The position numbers and the translations under genes were made by a program. A stretch of 64,000 nt of DNA, from NCBI RefSeq assembly GCF_000744815.1, contig NZ_JQMQ01000005.1, positions 938,055-1,002,054 of the forward strand. Reading direction: 5' to 3'. The notes beneath the pieces are model-generated. The model did not search any database and had not been told where the DNA came from. It was given only the letters and a program-made list of their open reading frames with translations. This DNA is from Phaeacidiphilus oryzae TH49 (GTDB lineage Bacteria; Actinomycetota; Actinomycetes; Streptomycetales; Streptomycetaceae). Within the stretch, counting starts at the first letter, position 1. Each line of letters opens with the position of its first letter. Positions 39,430-46,857 of this stretch are shown in pieces.

Positions 39430-40254
39430 TCAGACCGGGTCGCGGTCGGCGGAGCTGCGCTCGGCGAAGACCTCGACGGCCTTCACCGCCATCGCGCCCG
39501 CGGTGCCGGGCAGCCGCCGCTCGTCGAGCCGGTGGACCGGCTGGACGTCGCGCAGCGAGGAGGTCAGGAAGACCTCCTCGGCCTGGCCGAGGACGTCGAA
39601 GGGCAGGTCGGCCTCCTCCGCGCCGAGCCACTCCACGACCAGCCCGCGGGTGATGCCGGCCAGGCAGCCGGAGGCCAGCGCGGGGGTGAGCAGCCGGCCG
39701 CCGAGGACGACGAAGACGTTGGTGCCGGTGCCCTCGCAGAGCCGGCCCGCGGTGTTGGCGAAGAGCGCCTCGCTGGCGCCCTGCTCGTGGGCGCGGGCCA
39801 GGGCGACCACGTTCTCCGCGTAGGAGGTGGTCTTGAGCCCGGCGATGGCGCTGTGCTCGTTGCGGGTCCACGGGACGGTGATCACCGCGGTGCTGTCCGG
39901 ACGGTGGGCGGCCTCGCCCAGGGCGACCACCAGGGTCGGGGCGGAGTCCCCGCGGTCCGAGCCGAGCGGGGAGAGGCCGCCGGTGTAGGTGATCCTGAGC
40001 CGGCCGAGGGGCAGCGGGTTGGCCTCCAGGACGGCCGCACAGGCCTCGCGCACCCGGTCCAGGTCGGGGGCCGGCAGGCCCAGGCCGCGGGCCGAGCGCT
40101 CCAGGCGGTGGAGGTGCCTGGTCAGGGCGAAGGGCCGGCCGTCCTCGGCCTTGACCGTCTCGAAGACGCCGTCGCCCACGGTCAGCCCGTGGTCGAGCGC
40201 GGAGACGGAGGCGGAGTCCTGTTCCCGCAGCTCACCGTTGATCCAGATCCGCAT
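39430..40254 (-). CDS. pabC: 4-amino-4-deoxychorismate lyase
   Basis: PLP enzyme (fold type IV) that releases pyruvate from aminodeoxychorismate to give p-aminobenzoate, for folate. The 274-residue protein begins MRIWINGELREQDSASVSALDHG and has the PLP lysine in GLKTTSYAENVVA (about residue 140). The glutamate of CEGTGTNVFVV and the phosphate-binding LTSSLRDVQPV complete the site. ATG with GAGGGAG upstream. It follows pabB by 26 bp, which supports PabC over the similar branched-chain aminotransferases. Confidence 0.9.
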   Translation of the reverse strand: MRIWINGELREQDSASVSALDHGLTVGDGVFETVKAEDGRPFALTRHLHRLERSARGLGLPAPDLDRVREACAAVLEANPLPLGRLRITYTGGLSPLGSDRGDSAPTLVVALGEAAHRPDSTAVITVPWTRNEHSAIAGLKTTSYAENVVALARAHEQGASEALFANTAGRLCEGTGTNVFVVLGGRLLTPALASGCLAGITRGLVVEWLGAEEADLPFDVLGQAEEVFLTSSLRDVQPVHRLDERRLPGTAGAMAVKAVEVFAERSSADRDPV

Positions 40255-40280
40255 GGGCCGCTCCCTCTTCATTCGGTCGG

Positions 40281-41324
40281 TCACTGCGGGGCCGACGCTA
40301 TCGCGAGCAGTCTGGAGGCCTTCAGCTCGGTCTCCCGCCACTCGCCTTCCGGGTCGGAACCCCAGGTGATGCCGGCTCCGGTGCCGAAGCGGAGCTCGCC
40401 GGCCGGCCGGTCGTACCAGAACGTCCGGATGCCGACGGCGAGTTCGGCGATCCCGCGGTCGGCGTCCACCCAGCCGACGGCCCCGCAGTACGGGCCGCGG
40501 GGGGCGGTCTCCAGCTCGCGGATGATCCGCAGGGCGCTGGCCTTGGGGGCGCCGGTGACCGAGCCGGGCGGGAAGGCGGCGGCGAGCAGCTCGGGCCAGC
40601 CGGCGCCGGGGCTGAGCTCGCCGGCGACCGTGGAGACCAGGTGCACCAGACCCGGGTGCTTCTCGACGACGCAGAGCTCGGGGACGGTGACCGTGCCGGT
40701 GCGGCAGACCCGGCCGAGGTCGTTGCGGACCAGGTCGACGATCATCACGTTCTCGGCATGGTCCTTCTCCAGCAGGTCCTGCTCGGTGCGACCGGTGCCC
40801 TTGATCGGGCCCGACTCCACCCGGCCGCCGTCCCGGCGGAGGAAGAGCTCGGGGGACGCGGTGGCCACCTCGACCCCGTGCGCGGGGAGGCGGACGGTGC
40901 CGGCGTAGGGGGCCGGGTTGCCTCGGGCCAGCAGCCCGGTCAGGGCGTCCACGTCCACCCGGCCGCCGCCGGCGCCCTCGTCCGGGAGCGGCGCGGAGAG
41001 CACCCGGCAGAGGTTCGCCTGGTAGACGGTGCCGGCCGCGATGTACTCGCGGATCCGGCGCACGCCCGCGGTGTACGCCCCCTGGTCCAGCGAGCTGCGC
41101 CAGGCGTCGCGGGCCGGGCCGCGCCAGGAGCGGCCGTCCGGCGGGGCGGCGCCCGCGGGGTCCTCCCGCACGTCCGCGAAGCGGGCGCAGACCAGGCGGC
41201 CCTCGAAGTCGGCGACCACCGCCCACCAGCCCTCGGAGTCCAGAACTGACGGGTCGTCGGTCACCTCGAGGAGGCCGGTGGCGGACCACCGGCCGAACCT
41301 CGCGAGGGGGGGTAGTTCTTCCAC
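40281..41324 (-). CDS. pabB: Aminodeoxychorismate synthase component I
   Basis: Chorismate-binding enzyme that forms 4-amino-4-deoxychorismate with ammonia from a glutaminase. The 347-residue protein has the PabB-specific PIKGTGRT motif with the active-site lysine (anthranilate synthases have PIAGT), NDLGRVCRTGTVTVPELC, and GSVTGAPKASALRIIRELE; the N-terminal Trp-binding domain is short. GTG start with a weak ribosome site. The glutaminase (PabA) is not in the window. Operon with pabC. Confidence 0.9.
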   Translation of the reverse strand: MEELPPLARFGRWSATGLLEVTDDPSVLDSEGWWAVVADFEGRLVCARFADVREDPAGAAPPDGRSWRGPARDAWRSSLDQGAYTAGVRRIREYIAAGTVYQANLCRVLSAPLPDEGAGGGRVDVDALTGLLARGNPAPYAGTVRLPAHGVEVATASPELFLRRDGGRVESGPIKGTGRTEQDLLEKDHAENVMIVDLVRNDLGRVCRTGTVTVPELCVVEKHPGLVHLVSTVAGELSPGAGWPELLAAAFPPGSVTGAPKASALRIIRELETAPRGPYCGAVGWVDADRGIAELAVGIRTFWYDRPAGELRFGTGAGITWGSDPEGEWRETELKASRLLAIASAPQ

Positions 41325-41408
41325 TGGCTTCGCTCGTTCGCAGGTCGGAAAGGGGAGTGCCGAAGTCTAGGCGCGGCGGCGCCGGGAGGCGCGCGCTGGA
41401 TACGGAAT

Positions 41409-41436
41409 TTGAGCTGGGCGGGGAATCCGCTAAAGT
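41409..41436 (+). promoter_or_regulatory. Promoter of the tRNA-Gly/Cys/Val cluster
   Basis: TTGAGC, 16 bases, TAAAGT, about 57 bp before tRNA-Gly. A very similar arrangement (TTGGCG ... GGGCGGGGATGCGC TAATGT, 43151-43181) precedes the tRNA-Val at 43206; both share GGGCGGGGA before the -10. Confidence 0.6.
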
Positions 41437-41493
41437 TCATGTCGTCGCCGGGACACGGACGCCGCAGCAGCGGGGGAAGTGATCCGGAAGCAC

Positions 41494-41566
41494 GCGGACG
41501 TGGCTCAGCTGGTAGAGCATCACCTTGCCAAGGTGAGGGTCGCGGGTTCGAATCCCGTCGTCCGCT
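41494..41566 (+). tRNA. tRNA-Gly (anticodon GCC)
   Basis: A 73-base cloverleaf: acceptor GCGGACG / CGTCCGC, D arm GCTCAGCTGGTAGAGC, anticodon loop TTGCCAA (anticodon GCC) on stem CACC/GGTG, T arm CGGGTTCGAATCCCG. First of three closely spaced tRNA genes. Confidence 0.97.
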
Positions 41567-41567
41567 C

Positions 41568-41638
41568 GGTGGAGTGGCCGAGAGGCGAGGCAACGGCCTG
41601 CAAAGCCGTCTACACGGGTTCAAATCCCGTCTCCACCT
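41568..41638 (+). tRNA. tRNA-Cys (anticodon GCA)
   Basis: A 71-base cloverleaf: acceptor GGTGGAG / CTCCACC, anticodon loop CTGCAAA (anticodon GCA) on stem ACGGC/GCCGT, T arm CGGGTTCAAATCCCG. It starts two bases after tRNA-Gly, so the two share a transcript. Confidence 0.97.
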
Positions 41639-41672
41639 CTGAGTCCCCGGACCTGTTCCGGGAACTCGGCCC

Positions 41673-41744
41673 GCGCGATTAGCTCAGCGGGAGAGCGCTT
41701 CCCTGACACGGAAGAGGTCACTGGTTCAATCCCAGTATCGCGCA
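41673..41744 (+). tRNA. tRNA-Val (anticodon GAC), copy 1
   Basis: A 72-base cloverleaf: acceptor GCGCGAT / ATCGCGC, D arm GCTCAGCGGGAGAGC, anticodon loop CTGACAC (anticodon GAC), T arm CTGGTTCAATCCCAG, discriminator A, followed by an encoded CCA (41745-41747). Except for the outer acceptor bases it equals the tRNA at 43206-43277. It is the probable attachment side of the decayed integrative element that follows. Confidence 0.97.
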
Positions 41745-41752
41745 CCAGCTCA

Positions 41753-41785
41753 GAGGCTCGGTCCGGACATCGGATCGGGCCTCTT
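41753..41785 (+). terminator. Terminator of the tRNA cluster
   Basis: GAGGCTCGGTCCG pairs with CGGATCGGGCCTC (13 bp with two G-U pairs) over a five-base loop, starting nine bases after the tRNA-Val, followed by TT. Confidence 0.7.
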
Positions 41786-41826
41786 GCGTATCCGGGGAGC
41801 CACACAGGGAGCCACCGGGTTTCTGA

Positions 41827-42094
41827 TCAACCCTGGCGCCCGTCCCCGCGAAAGATCACGTCCATGGCCTCGGCCCCCTCTGTGATCACCGGCCGGAGCT
41901 GCTTCCGGTAGACCCCTCGGTCGTGATCGTGCTGCTGTGGCCGACCACCCGAGCGATCAGCTCCGACGAGATCCCATGATCGGACATCAGAGACACGAAG
42001 CTGTGCCGCAGTTCGCGCGGAGTCCACTCCGTGTCCAGTCCAGCAGCCTTCACGATCGAGCGGAAACCCCGGCGGACGTTGGCCGTATCCAACG
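41827..42094 (-). pseudogene. Tyrosine-recombinase (integrase) C-terminal remnant
   Basis: The minus strand encodes the end of a phage/ICE-type tyrosine integrase: LDTANVRRGFRSIV, then WTPRELRHSFVSLMSDHGIS (the RH of the catalytic R-H-R-H/W-Y set), ELIARVVGHSSTITTEG, and in another frame GVYRKQLRPVITEGAEAMDVIF. The N-terminal two thirds are gone and the C-terminal part needs one extra base in a GGGG run (near 41913) to stay in frame. The probable catalytic Tyr is in GVYRKQ. Its 3' end points to the tRNA-Val 80 bp away, as in tRNA-targeting actinomycete elements. Confidence 0.85.
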
Positions 42095-42388
42095 GACCTG
42101 CCCGAGGCGGAAACCTTCGTCCTCGCGCACTGAACCTCGGACATCCGGATCCTGCTCCAGCGCACCGACGATCAGAAGGTGTCCAAGGAGCGGATGCACC
42201 TCGACCTTGAGACTGACGATGTGGAAGCCGAAGTCCGGAGGCTCAAAGCGCTCGGAGCTACCCGCAGGGACCATCAGCACGAGCGCGGGTATGACTTCTG
42301 GGTCCTGCGCGGCCCGTGGGGTAACGAGTTCTGCGTCCTGCAAACCGAGTTCCCAGACCTTTTGGCGCGGCGTCCCCCCTGGTCATGA
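42095..42388 (+). pseudogene. VOC (glyoxalase/bleomycin-resistance) family remnant
   Basis: Reading from 42095, the frame gives TDLPEAETFVLAH, a stop, then DIRILLQRTDDQKVSKERMHLDLETDDVEAEVRRLKALGAT (read in two pieces) and YDFWVLRGPWGNEFCVLQ. The second part is the C-terminal half of a VOC-domain protein, with the HLDLETDD beta strand and GNEFCV metal-site strand. The N-terminal half is missing and a stop interrupts it, so it is a decayed gene. It begins where the integrase remnant ends, suggesting a deletion joined the two. Confidence 0.7.
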
Positions 42389-42590
42389 GGGCATCCCACC
42401 GGCACCCGGCTCTCGGCGCCCCCGCGCTCATGCCTTCGGCCCGCTCGGGGCGCCACCGCCGGTCGCGCGCCCGCTGAGGGTAGGCCCAAGGGGCATGAAC
42501 GCGAAGCCTCCGGCGGGGATCTCCGGCTCCGGGATGGCGGCATCCGCGCCAGTGACCGTAACCATGGGGTAGGGGCTGGGGGTCCGCCCT

Positions 42591-42726
42591 CCCGTCTGCC
42601 GTCGACCCAGGCGAGGCCGTATCAGCCGTGGCCCTCCCGGTCCAGATCGTTCGGACAGTGGGGCGCTCCATCTGGACCGGGAGGGCTACGCCCGTAACCA
42701 CTGCGTGTGGGTCGACGGCAGACGGG
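42591..42726. repeat. Nested symmetrical inverted repeat
   Basis: Outer perfect 19-bp arms CCCGTCTGCCGTCGACCCA (42591-42609) and its complement (42708-42726); inner perfect 17-bp arms GCCCTCCCGGTCCAGAT (42631-42647) and complement (42670-42686). The spacers between outer and inner arms are both exactly 21 bases, and the apical loop is 22 bases. No protein explains it. It lies in the decayed mobile DNA between two tRNA-Val genes. The flanks 42389-42590 and 42727-42798 show no gene I can support. Confidence 0.85.
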
Positions 42727-42798
42727 ATGGCAGACGAGCCGACGTGCGGCATCCGCCGAAGGGCAAGCGAGGTGTGTCGAGCCTGCCGCAGCTTCTAG

Positions 42799-42981
42799 CT
42801 ACGGATGTGGGAGCGGGAAGCTCACGATCAGTGCTATCGGGCCGAACATACAAACGATGCCTAGAGCCAAGAACAACCAGCCCAGGAGCCTTGGAGTGAC
42901 GCCCCTTCGACCATGGCACAGCCCGAAGCCGGCGAAGCCAGCCAGCGCGGCACATGGAAGAACAACCAGAAGGAGAACCAT
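42799..42981 (-). CDS. Small two-helix membrane protein in the mobile remnant (uncertain)
   Basis: A 60-residue reading with two hydrophobic helices (VLLLVVLPCAALAGFAGFGL and LLGWLFLALGIVCMFGPIAL) separated by a basic loop HGRRGVTPR. Its third codon positions are less GC-rich than those of neighbouring genes (GTT, CTT, CCA, TGT, ATA are used), which fits imported DNA. No ribosome site is obvious and the frame extends upstream, so the start (ATG 42981) is a guess. Confidence 0.4.
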   Translation of the reverse strand: MVLLLVVLPCAALAGFAGFGLCHGRRGVTPRLLGWLFLALGIVCMFGPIALIVSFPLPHP

Positions 42982-43150
42982 CGTGTCCAAGAGTCTGGCC
43001 TCTCCCCGTCTCCCCTGCCGTCCGCCGGCACAGTACAGATCTGCCTGCCGAGGGGCGAACCGAGGGGAGCCACCGGGGGAGCCACTCGGGGGGCCACCCA
43101 GGGCAAACGCGTGCGGACGACCGTGGACGGTCAGGGTCGACGGAGGCGGA

Positions 43151-43181
43151 TTGGCGCAGGTGGGCGGGGATGCGCTAATGT
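43151..43181 (+). promoter_or_regulatory. Promoter of the second tRNA-Val(GAC)
   Basis: TTGGCG, 19 bases, TAATGT, followed 24 bp later by the tRNA. The spacer contains GGGCGGGGA, also present in the tRNA-Gly cluster promoter at 41409. Confidence 0.5.
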
Positions 43182-43205
43182 CTTCCATGTCGCCAGGGGC
43201 GACGA

Positions 43206-43277
43206 GGACGATTAGCTCAGCGGGAGAGCGCTTCCCTGACACGGAAGAGGTCACTGGTTCAATCCCAGTATCGTCCA
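43206..43277 (+). tRNA. tRNA-Val (anticodon GAC), copy 2
   Basis: A 72-base cloverleaf with acceptor GGACGAT / ATCGTCC; bases from the GAT of the acceptor through the ATCG of the 3' side are identical to the tRNA at 41673. Anticodon loop CTGACAC. Encoded CCA at 43278-43280. The acceptor difference is compensated on both sides, so both genes look functional. Confidence 0.97.
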
Positions 43278-43294
43278 CCAGCAAGGATGTTGAC

Positions 43295-43323
43295 AGGCCG
43301 TCACCGCGTCGTGGTGACGGCCT
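43295..43323 (+). terminator. Terminator after tRNA-Val
   Basis: Perfect 11-bp stem AGGCCGTCACC / GGTGACGGCCT with a seven-base loop, then TCGTCGTGTTT. Positioned 15 bp after the encoded CCA. Confidence 0.8.
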
Positions 43324-43501
43324 TCGTCGTGTTTCGCTGTGGGGCGGGGAGCGCGAAGCGGGACGGGAGAAGCGGGACGCGCGAGAAGGGCGCCGCGCCC
43401 GGAGAGCCCTCACCGACACTCCGGACCCGGCGCCCGGCCCGGCCGGAACGCCCGCGCGCATCGCCCGTCCGCGTGTCCCCTGCGCGCGGCTGGTCCCGGC
43501 C

Positions 43502-43552
43502 GACGCCTTCCGGTCAACCCCTTAACCGGTCGGCGTCCGTCTTTCTTTTTTC
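43502..43552 (+). terminator. Strong intrinsic terminator without an obvious upstream gene
   Basis: GACGCC-tt-CCGGT pairs with ACCGG-tc-GGCGTC, followed by CCGTCTTTCTTTTTTCC, the longest T-tract in the window. On the plus strand the nearest gene upstream is tRNA-Val, which already has its own terminator. The stretch 43324-43501 between them holds no protein I can support and may encode a small RNA. Confidence 0.65.
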
Positions 43553-43599
43553 CGTGGTTCCCGTGGTCCCACGGGTTCCGGTATTTCCGTTCGTTTCGC

Positions 43600-43869
43600 T
43601 CAGCGGCCGAACATCCGGAGCACCGGCGAGACCTGGGCGAGGAACTCCGCCCAGCCGCCGAAGAGCACCATCAGCAGGGCCGCCACCGGCAGCGCCATGG
43701 CCAGCGCCACCAGCGGATGCCTCCGCTGCTCCGCGGGGCCCGGGGAGGGGGGCCGGCGCACCGGGCGCGTCGCCGCCCGGACGGCCTGCCCGACCTGCCC
43801 GATCTGCTCCGACCGAGCCGGACGCACCGTCCGCGCCGGCTGACTGACCTGCCCCGACAGCAGTGCCAT
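43600..43869 (-). CDS. Small membrane protein of unknown function
   Basis: An 89-residue protein: basic, Arg/Pro-rich N-terminus (about 50 residues) followed by one or two membrane helices (HPLVALAMALPVAALLMVLFGG) and a short end WAEFLAQVSPVLRMFGR. The N-in topology is suggested by the basic first half. ATG start with GAGGG close by. It lies between the tRNA-Val region and the divergent kinase gene. I recognise no family. Confidence 0.55.
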   Translation of the reverse strand: MALLSGQVSQPARTVRPARSEQIGQVGQAVRAATRPVRRPPSPGPAEQRRHPLVALAMALPVAALLMVLFGGWAEFLAQVSPVLRMFGR

Positions 43870-44233
43870 CGCCCTCGCCCCCTCTCCCCTGCACCCTCTG
43901 CGATTCGGCTTACGCGGCGGGCGGTTTACCTCGGGGGACGAGCATGCCGCCCACCGCTGGTCACAACCGTATGCCGGGCCGCTTTCCCGGGCGTCATGCC
44001 CGCGTACCGTCTGCGGTGCCTCCGTGAGGATGAGCGGTCGGAGAGGCGGCTACTACCCCAGGTGGACCCCGAGGGGGCGCACCCCTCAGGGTCGCCCCGG
44101 AGTACCGGAAGGATGATCACATCGACTGCTTCGCGTTGCGTGCCAGCACACCGGTCCGCCCAGTCCGTAAGCTGTCCCGCGGAACCCGGTGACCCCGGAG
44201 GGGTTCTGACGGCACGACAGGACGGAACACGGT
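43870..44233. other. 364-bp gap between small membrane protein and kinase genes
   Basis: Divergent intergenic region. It must hold promoters for both flanking genes, but I see no clear -35/-10 pair, palindrome or reading frame that I would defend. Confidence 0.5.
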
Positions 44234-46726
44234 ATGGCGATGATGCGGCTCCGACGTGAGGATCCGCGCGTCGTCGGCTCGTTCCGCCTCCACCGTCGGC
44301 TGGGCAGCGGCGGGATGGGCGTGGTGTATCTGGGCGCCGACCGCCGCGGGCAGAAGGTCGCCCTCAAGCTGATCCGTTCCGAGCTGGCCGAGGACCACGA
44401 GTTCCGCACCCGCTTCGCCCGGGAGGTCGCCGCGGCCCGGCGGATCCGGGGCGGCTGCATCGCCCGGCTGGTCGCCGCGGACATCGACGCCGACCGGCCG
44501 TGGCTGGCCACCGCGTACGTCCCCGGCCCCTCGCTGTACAAGCGGGTGATGGACGAGGGGCCGCTGCCGTGGACCGACATCGCCGGGATCGGGGCGGCGC
44601 TGTCCGACGGGCTGTACCACGTCCACGAGGCCGGGGTGGTGCACCGGGACCTCAAGCCCTCCAACATCCTCCTCTCCCCCAAGGGCCCGCGGATCATCGA
44701 CTTCGGGATCGCCTGGGCGACCGGCGCGAGCACCCTGACCCATGTCGGTACGGCCGTGGGCTCGCCCGGCTTCCTCGCCCCCGAGCAGGTCCGCGGGGCC
44801 GCGGTGACCTCGGCGACGGACGTCTTCGCGCTGGGCTCGACGCTGGCCTACGCGGCGACCGGGGACTCCCCGTTCGGTTCGGGGACCTCCGAGGTGATGC
44901 TCTACCGGGTGGTCCACGAGGAGCCCGACCTGCGCGGGGTGCCCGGGCCCCTGGTGCCGGTGATCCGTGCCTGCCTGGCCAAGGAGCCGGTCGAACGGCC
45001 CGGGACCCGCGAACTCGCGGACCTGCTGCGCGAGTTGCCGAGGCGGATCGCCCCGGACGCGACGGCTGCGGGGCCGGCGGGCGCGGGCGCGGGCGCCGGG
45101 TCAGGCGCGGGTCCGGCCGGTCCGGACAGCGAGGGCCGCGGCGCCGGGCCGGGCGGCCCGGCCGGCTCCGGCTCGCGGACTCCGCACGGCGGGGACGCGC
45201 GGCGGGGCGCGGCGGGCCGTACCCCGCGCCCGGCGCGCGGTCCGCGGCCGCCCGGAGCGCCCGGCGCCCCGGGCGCGGGGCCGGGCGTGCCCAGCGGGCC
45301 CACCGCGGGGACCGCGGGGCCCGCGCGGATGCCCGGAGCCGCCCCGATGGGCCGTGCGGGCCAGGTCGGCGGGCCGCCGGAGGGATCGCCCGAGGGTTCG
45401 CCGAGCCGCGTTCCGGGGACGCCCGCCGGGCGCCGGCCGCGCGTCGCGCCGGGCGGTGCGGCCGGCGGTGCGGCCGGTGGCCTACCGGGTGGTCCGCGCG
45501 CCGGGGCGCCGGGGCTCCAGGCGCCGGGATCGCACGGGCCGCACGGGCCGCACGCCTCGCACCCCCCGCAGGCGCCCCGGGTCCCGCGCGGCCCGCGTGA
45601 GCTGCGCGCCGGGCAGGGCGGCGGAAGCCACGGTGGTCATGATCAGACCGTTCCCGGCCGGGAGGCCTCCTCCGCCGGCAACGGAACCGGGAAGGGTGCC
45701 GGGAGCAGCGCCGGGGGCGGTCACGGCGGTACGACGTCCAAGATCGGCGCCCAGCCGCCGGCCGAGGCGGGCGCGCCGGCGGCGCACGGCGCCTCGGGCC
45801 TGCGGGGCGCACCGCTGGCCGAGACCGCGCCGATGTCCCGTCCGGGGACCGGAGGCGCCCGGGCCTCCGGAGCGCAGCAGGGCAGTCGCGGCGGCCGCCC
45901 GGAGCGGCCGGGCCGCGGGCCGGCGGGAGGGCGGTCCTCGCGGCCCGCCTCCTCACGGCCCAACTCCTCGCGCCCCAGGCCCACCGGCCGCAACGGCAGG
46001 ACCGGGAAGCCGGTGTACGTCGGGAAGGCGCGGTCCCGGCGGCTGCTGCGGCAGCGGCTGATCGTCTTCATCACGGTCACCATCGGCGTCGCGCTGGCGA
46101 TCGCCGCCGCGCAGGGCTGGAGCCACTCCTCCCAGAAGGGCGGTCTGGGCCGGCCGGCCGACTCGACGAGCGGGAGCGCCACCCCCGGGTCGGGCGGCCC
46201 GGGCGGCGCCGACCAGGCGGTCCGGGTCGCGGCCAACGACCAGGCGCCGGGCAGCGACTCGGACGCCATCGCGGCGGCGGCCACCGCCGGGGCCGCTCCC
46301 GGCCTGTCCTCCGCGGTGACCGGGCCCCAGGTCGACTGGGCGAACCGGGTGTACCGCGACCCGTCGGGCGGCCCCGACATCAGGCTCAAGGCCGGACGGG
46401 CCTCGGACGGCCAGCCGACCGTGCTGACCACGGTGCTGGCCGCGCGCTACCGGAACGCCCCGGCGGCGGTGGTCGTGCTGACGCGCACGGCGGGCGGGGT
46501 GCCGCAGGACCTGATCGAGCTCTTCCGGTTCGCCGGCGGGCAGCCGGTGCTGGTCGCCTCGCACGCCTCCACCGGGGACGCGGGGGCGGTCGGCAGCTGG
46601 CGGATCTCCGGCGGGGCGGTGCTCCGGGAGGAGCGGGCGGGCGGCGCCCGCGGCCCCGTCGTCAGCCAGACCCGCTACGCGGCCCGCGGCGATGGGGAGT
46701 TGGACGAATCCTGGCCGGGACGCTGA
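44234..46726 (+). CDS. Transmembrane serine/threonine protein kinase
   Basis: An 830-residue PknB-type kinase. The N-terminal kinase domain (residues about 14-275) has GSGGMGVVY, the ATP lysine in VALKLIRSE, the catalytic HRDLKPSNIL, DFGIAWATG and the activation loop end GSPGFLAPEQV. Then comes about 330 residues of Gly/Pro/Ala/Arg low-complexity linker, a membrane helix (LIVFITVTIGVALAIAAAQ, about 610-628) and an extracytoplasmic domain of about 200 residues without PASTA repeats, so the signal it senses is unknown. ATG start. It precedes the afsA locus by 131 bp. Confidence 0.92.
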   Translation: MAMMRLRREDPRVVGSFRLHRRLGSGGMGVVYLGADRRGQKVALKLIRSELAEDHEFRTRFAREVAAARRIRGGCIARLVAADIDADRPWLATAYVPGPSLYKRVMDEGPLPWTDIAGIGAALSDGLYHVHEAGVVHRDLKPSNILLSPKGPRIIDFGIAWATGASTLTHVGTAVGSPGFLAPEQVRGAAVTSATDVFALGSTLAYAATGDSPFGSGTSEVMLYRVVHEEPDLRGVPGPLVPVIRACLAKEPVERPGTRELADLLRELPRRIAPDATAAGPAGAGAGAGSGAGPAGPDSEGRGAGPGGPAGSGSRTPHGGDARRGAAGRTPRPARGPRPPGAPGAPGAGPGVPSGPTAGTAGPARMPGAAPMGRAGQVGGPPEGSPEGSPSRVPGTPAGRRPRVAPGGAAGGAAGGLPGGPRAGAPGLQAPGSHGPHGPHASHPPQAPRVPRGPRELRAGQGGGSHGGHDQTVPGREASSAGNGTGKGAGSSAGGGHGGTTSKIGAQPPAEAGAPAAHGASGLRGAPLAETAPMSRPGTGGARASGAQQGSRGGRPERPGRGPAGGRSSRPASSRPNSSRPRPTGRNGRTGKPVYVGKARSRRLLRQRLIVFITVTIGVALAIAAAQGWSHSSQKGGLGRPADSTSGSATPGSGGPGGADQAVRVAANDQAPGSDSDAIAAAATAGAAPGLSSAVTGPQVDWANRVYRDPSGGPDIRLKAGRASDGQPTVLTTVLAARYRNAPAAVVVLTRTAGGVPQDLIELFRFAGGQPVLVASHASTGDAGAVGSWRISGGAVLREERAGGARGPVVSQTRYAARGDGELDESWPGR

Positions 46727-46761
46727 GCGCAATCCAGCCTTAACGCAAGGTTTGCGATCTT

Positions 46762-46777
46762 CGTGATGCCGATCACG
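46762..46777. promoter_or_regulatory. Palindrome upstream of afsA (CRP-like half sites)
   Basis: CGTGATGCCGATCACG, a perfect 6-bp inverted repeat with a 4-base centre. The GTG-N8-CAC frame resembles the streptomycete Crp pattern GTG-N6-GN-CAC, except for A instead of G. It lies 18 bp upstream of the 8-8-8 operator candidate. Confidence 0.35.
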
Positions 46778-46795
46778 GCGAACAACTGTGCACTG

Positions 46796-46819
46796 TAGGT
46801 ACGGTAGGGATCGAACCTA
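46796..46819 (+). promoter_or_regulatory. 8-8-8 operator candidate upstream of afsA
   Basis: TAGGTACG, eight bases, CGAACCTA. The only defect in symmetry is one base (CGAACCTA against CGTACCTA). The same element, perfectly symmetrical, lies at 53131-53154 upstream of the MFS exporter and the ArsR gene. The distance to the start codon is 38 nt here and 37 nt at the exporter. Proposed binding site of the ArsR protein. Confidence 0.7.
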
Positions 46820-46857
46820 GTGACCGTATCCGGTTCACCGATTCCTCAGGAGCACCC

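Noticed and set aside
42258-42752. 164-codon minus-strand frame over the inverted repeat
   Set aside because: No start signal or recognisable domain, and it reads through the palindrome; likely chance.
45060-46000. Tandem repeat or collagen-like gene segment in the kinase
   Set aside because: Gly/Pro/Ala-rich linker without a fixed period; treated as a disordered region of the kinase.
46727-46857. ARE-type site for a butyrolactone receptor upstream of afsA
   Set aside because: No sequence matching the usual long ARE palindrome; the symmetry present is explained better by the 8-8-8 repeat shared with the exporter.
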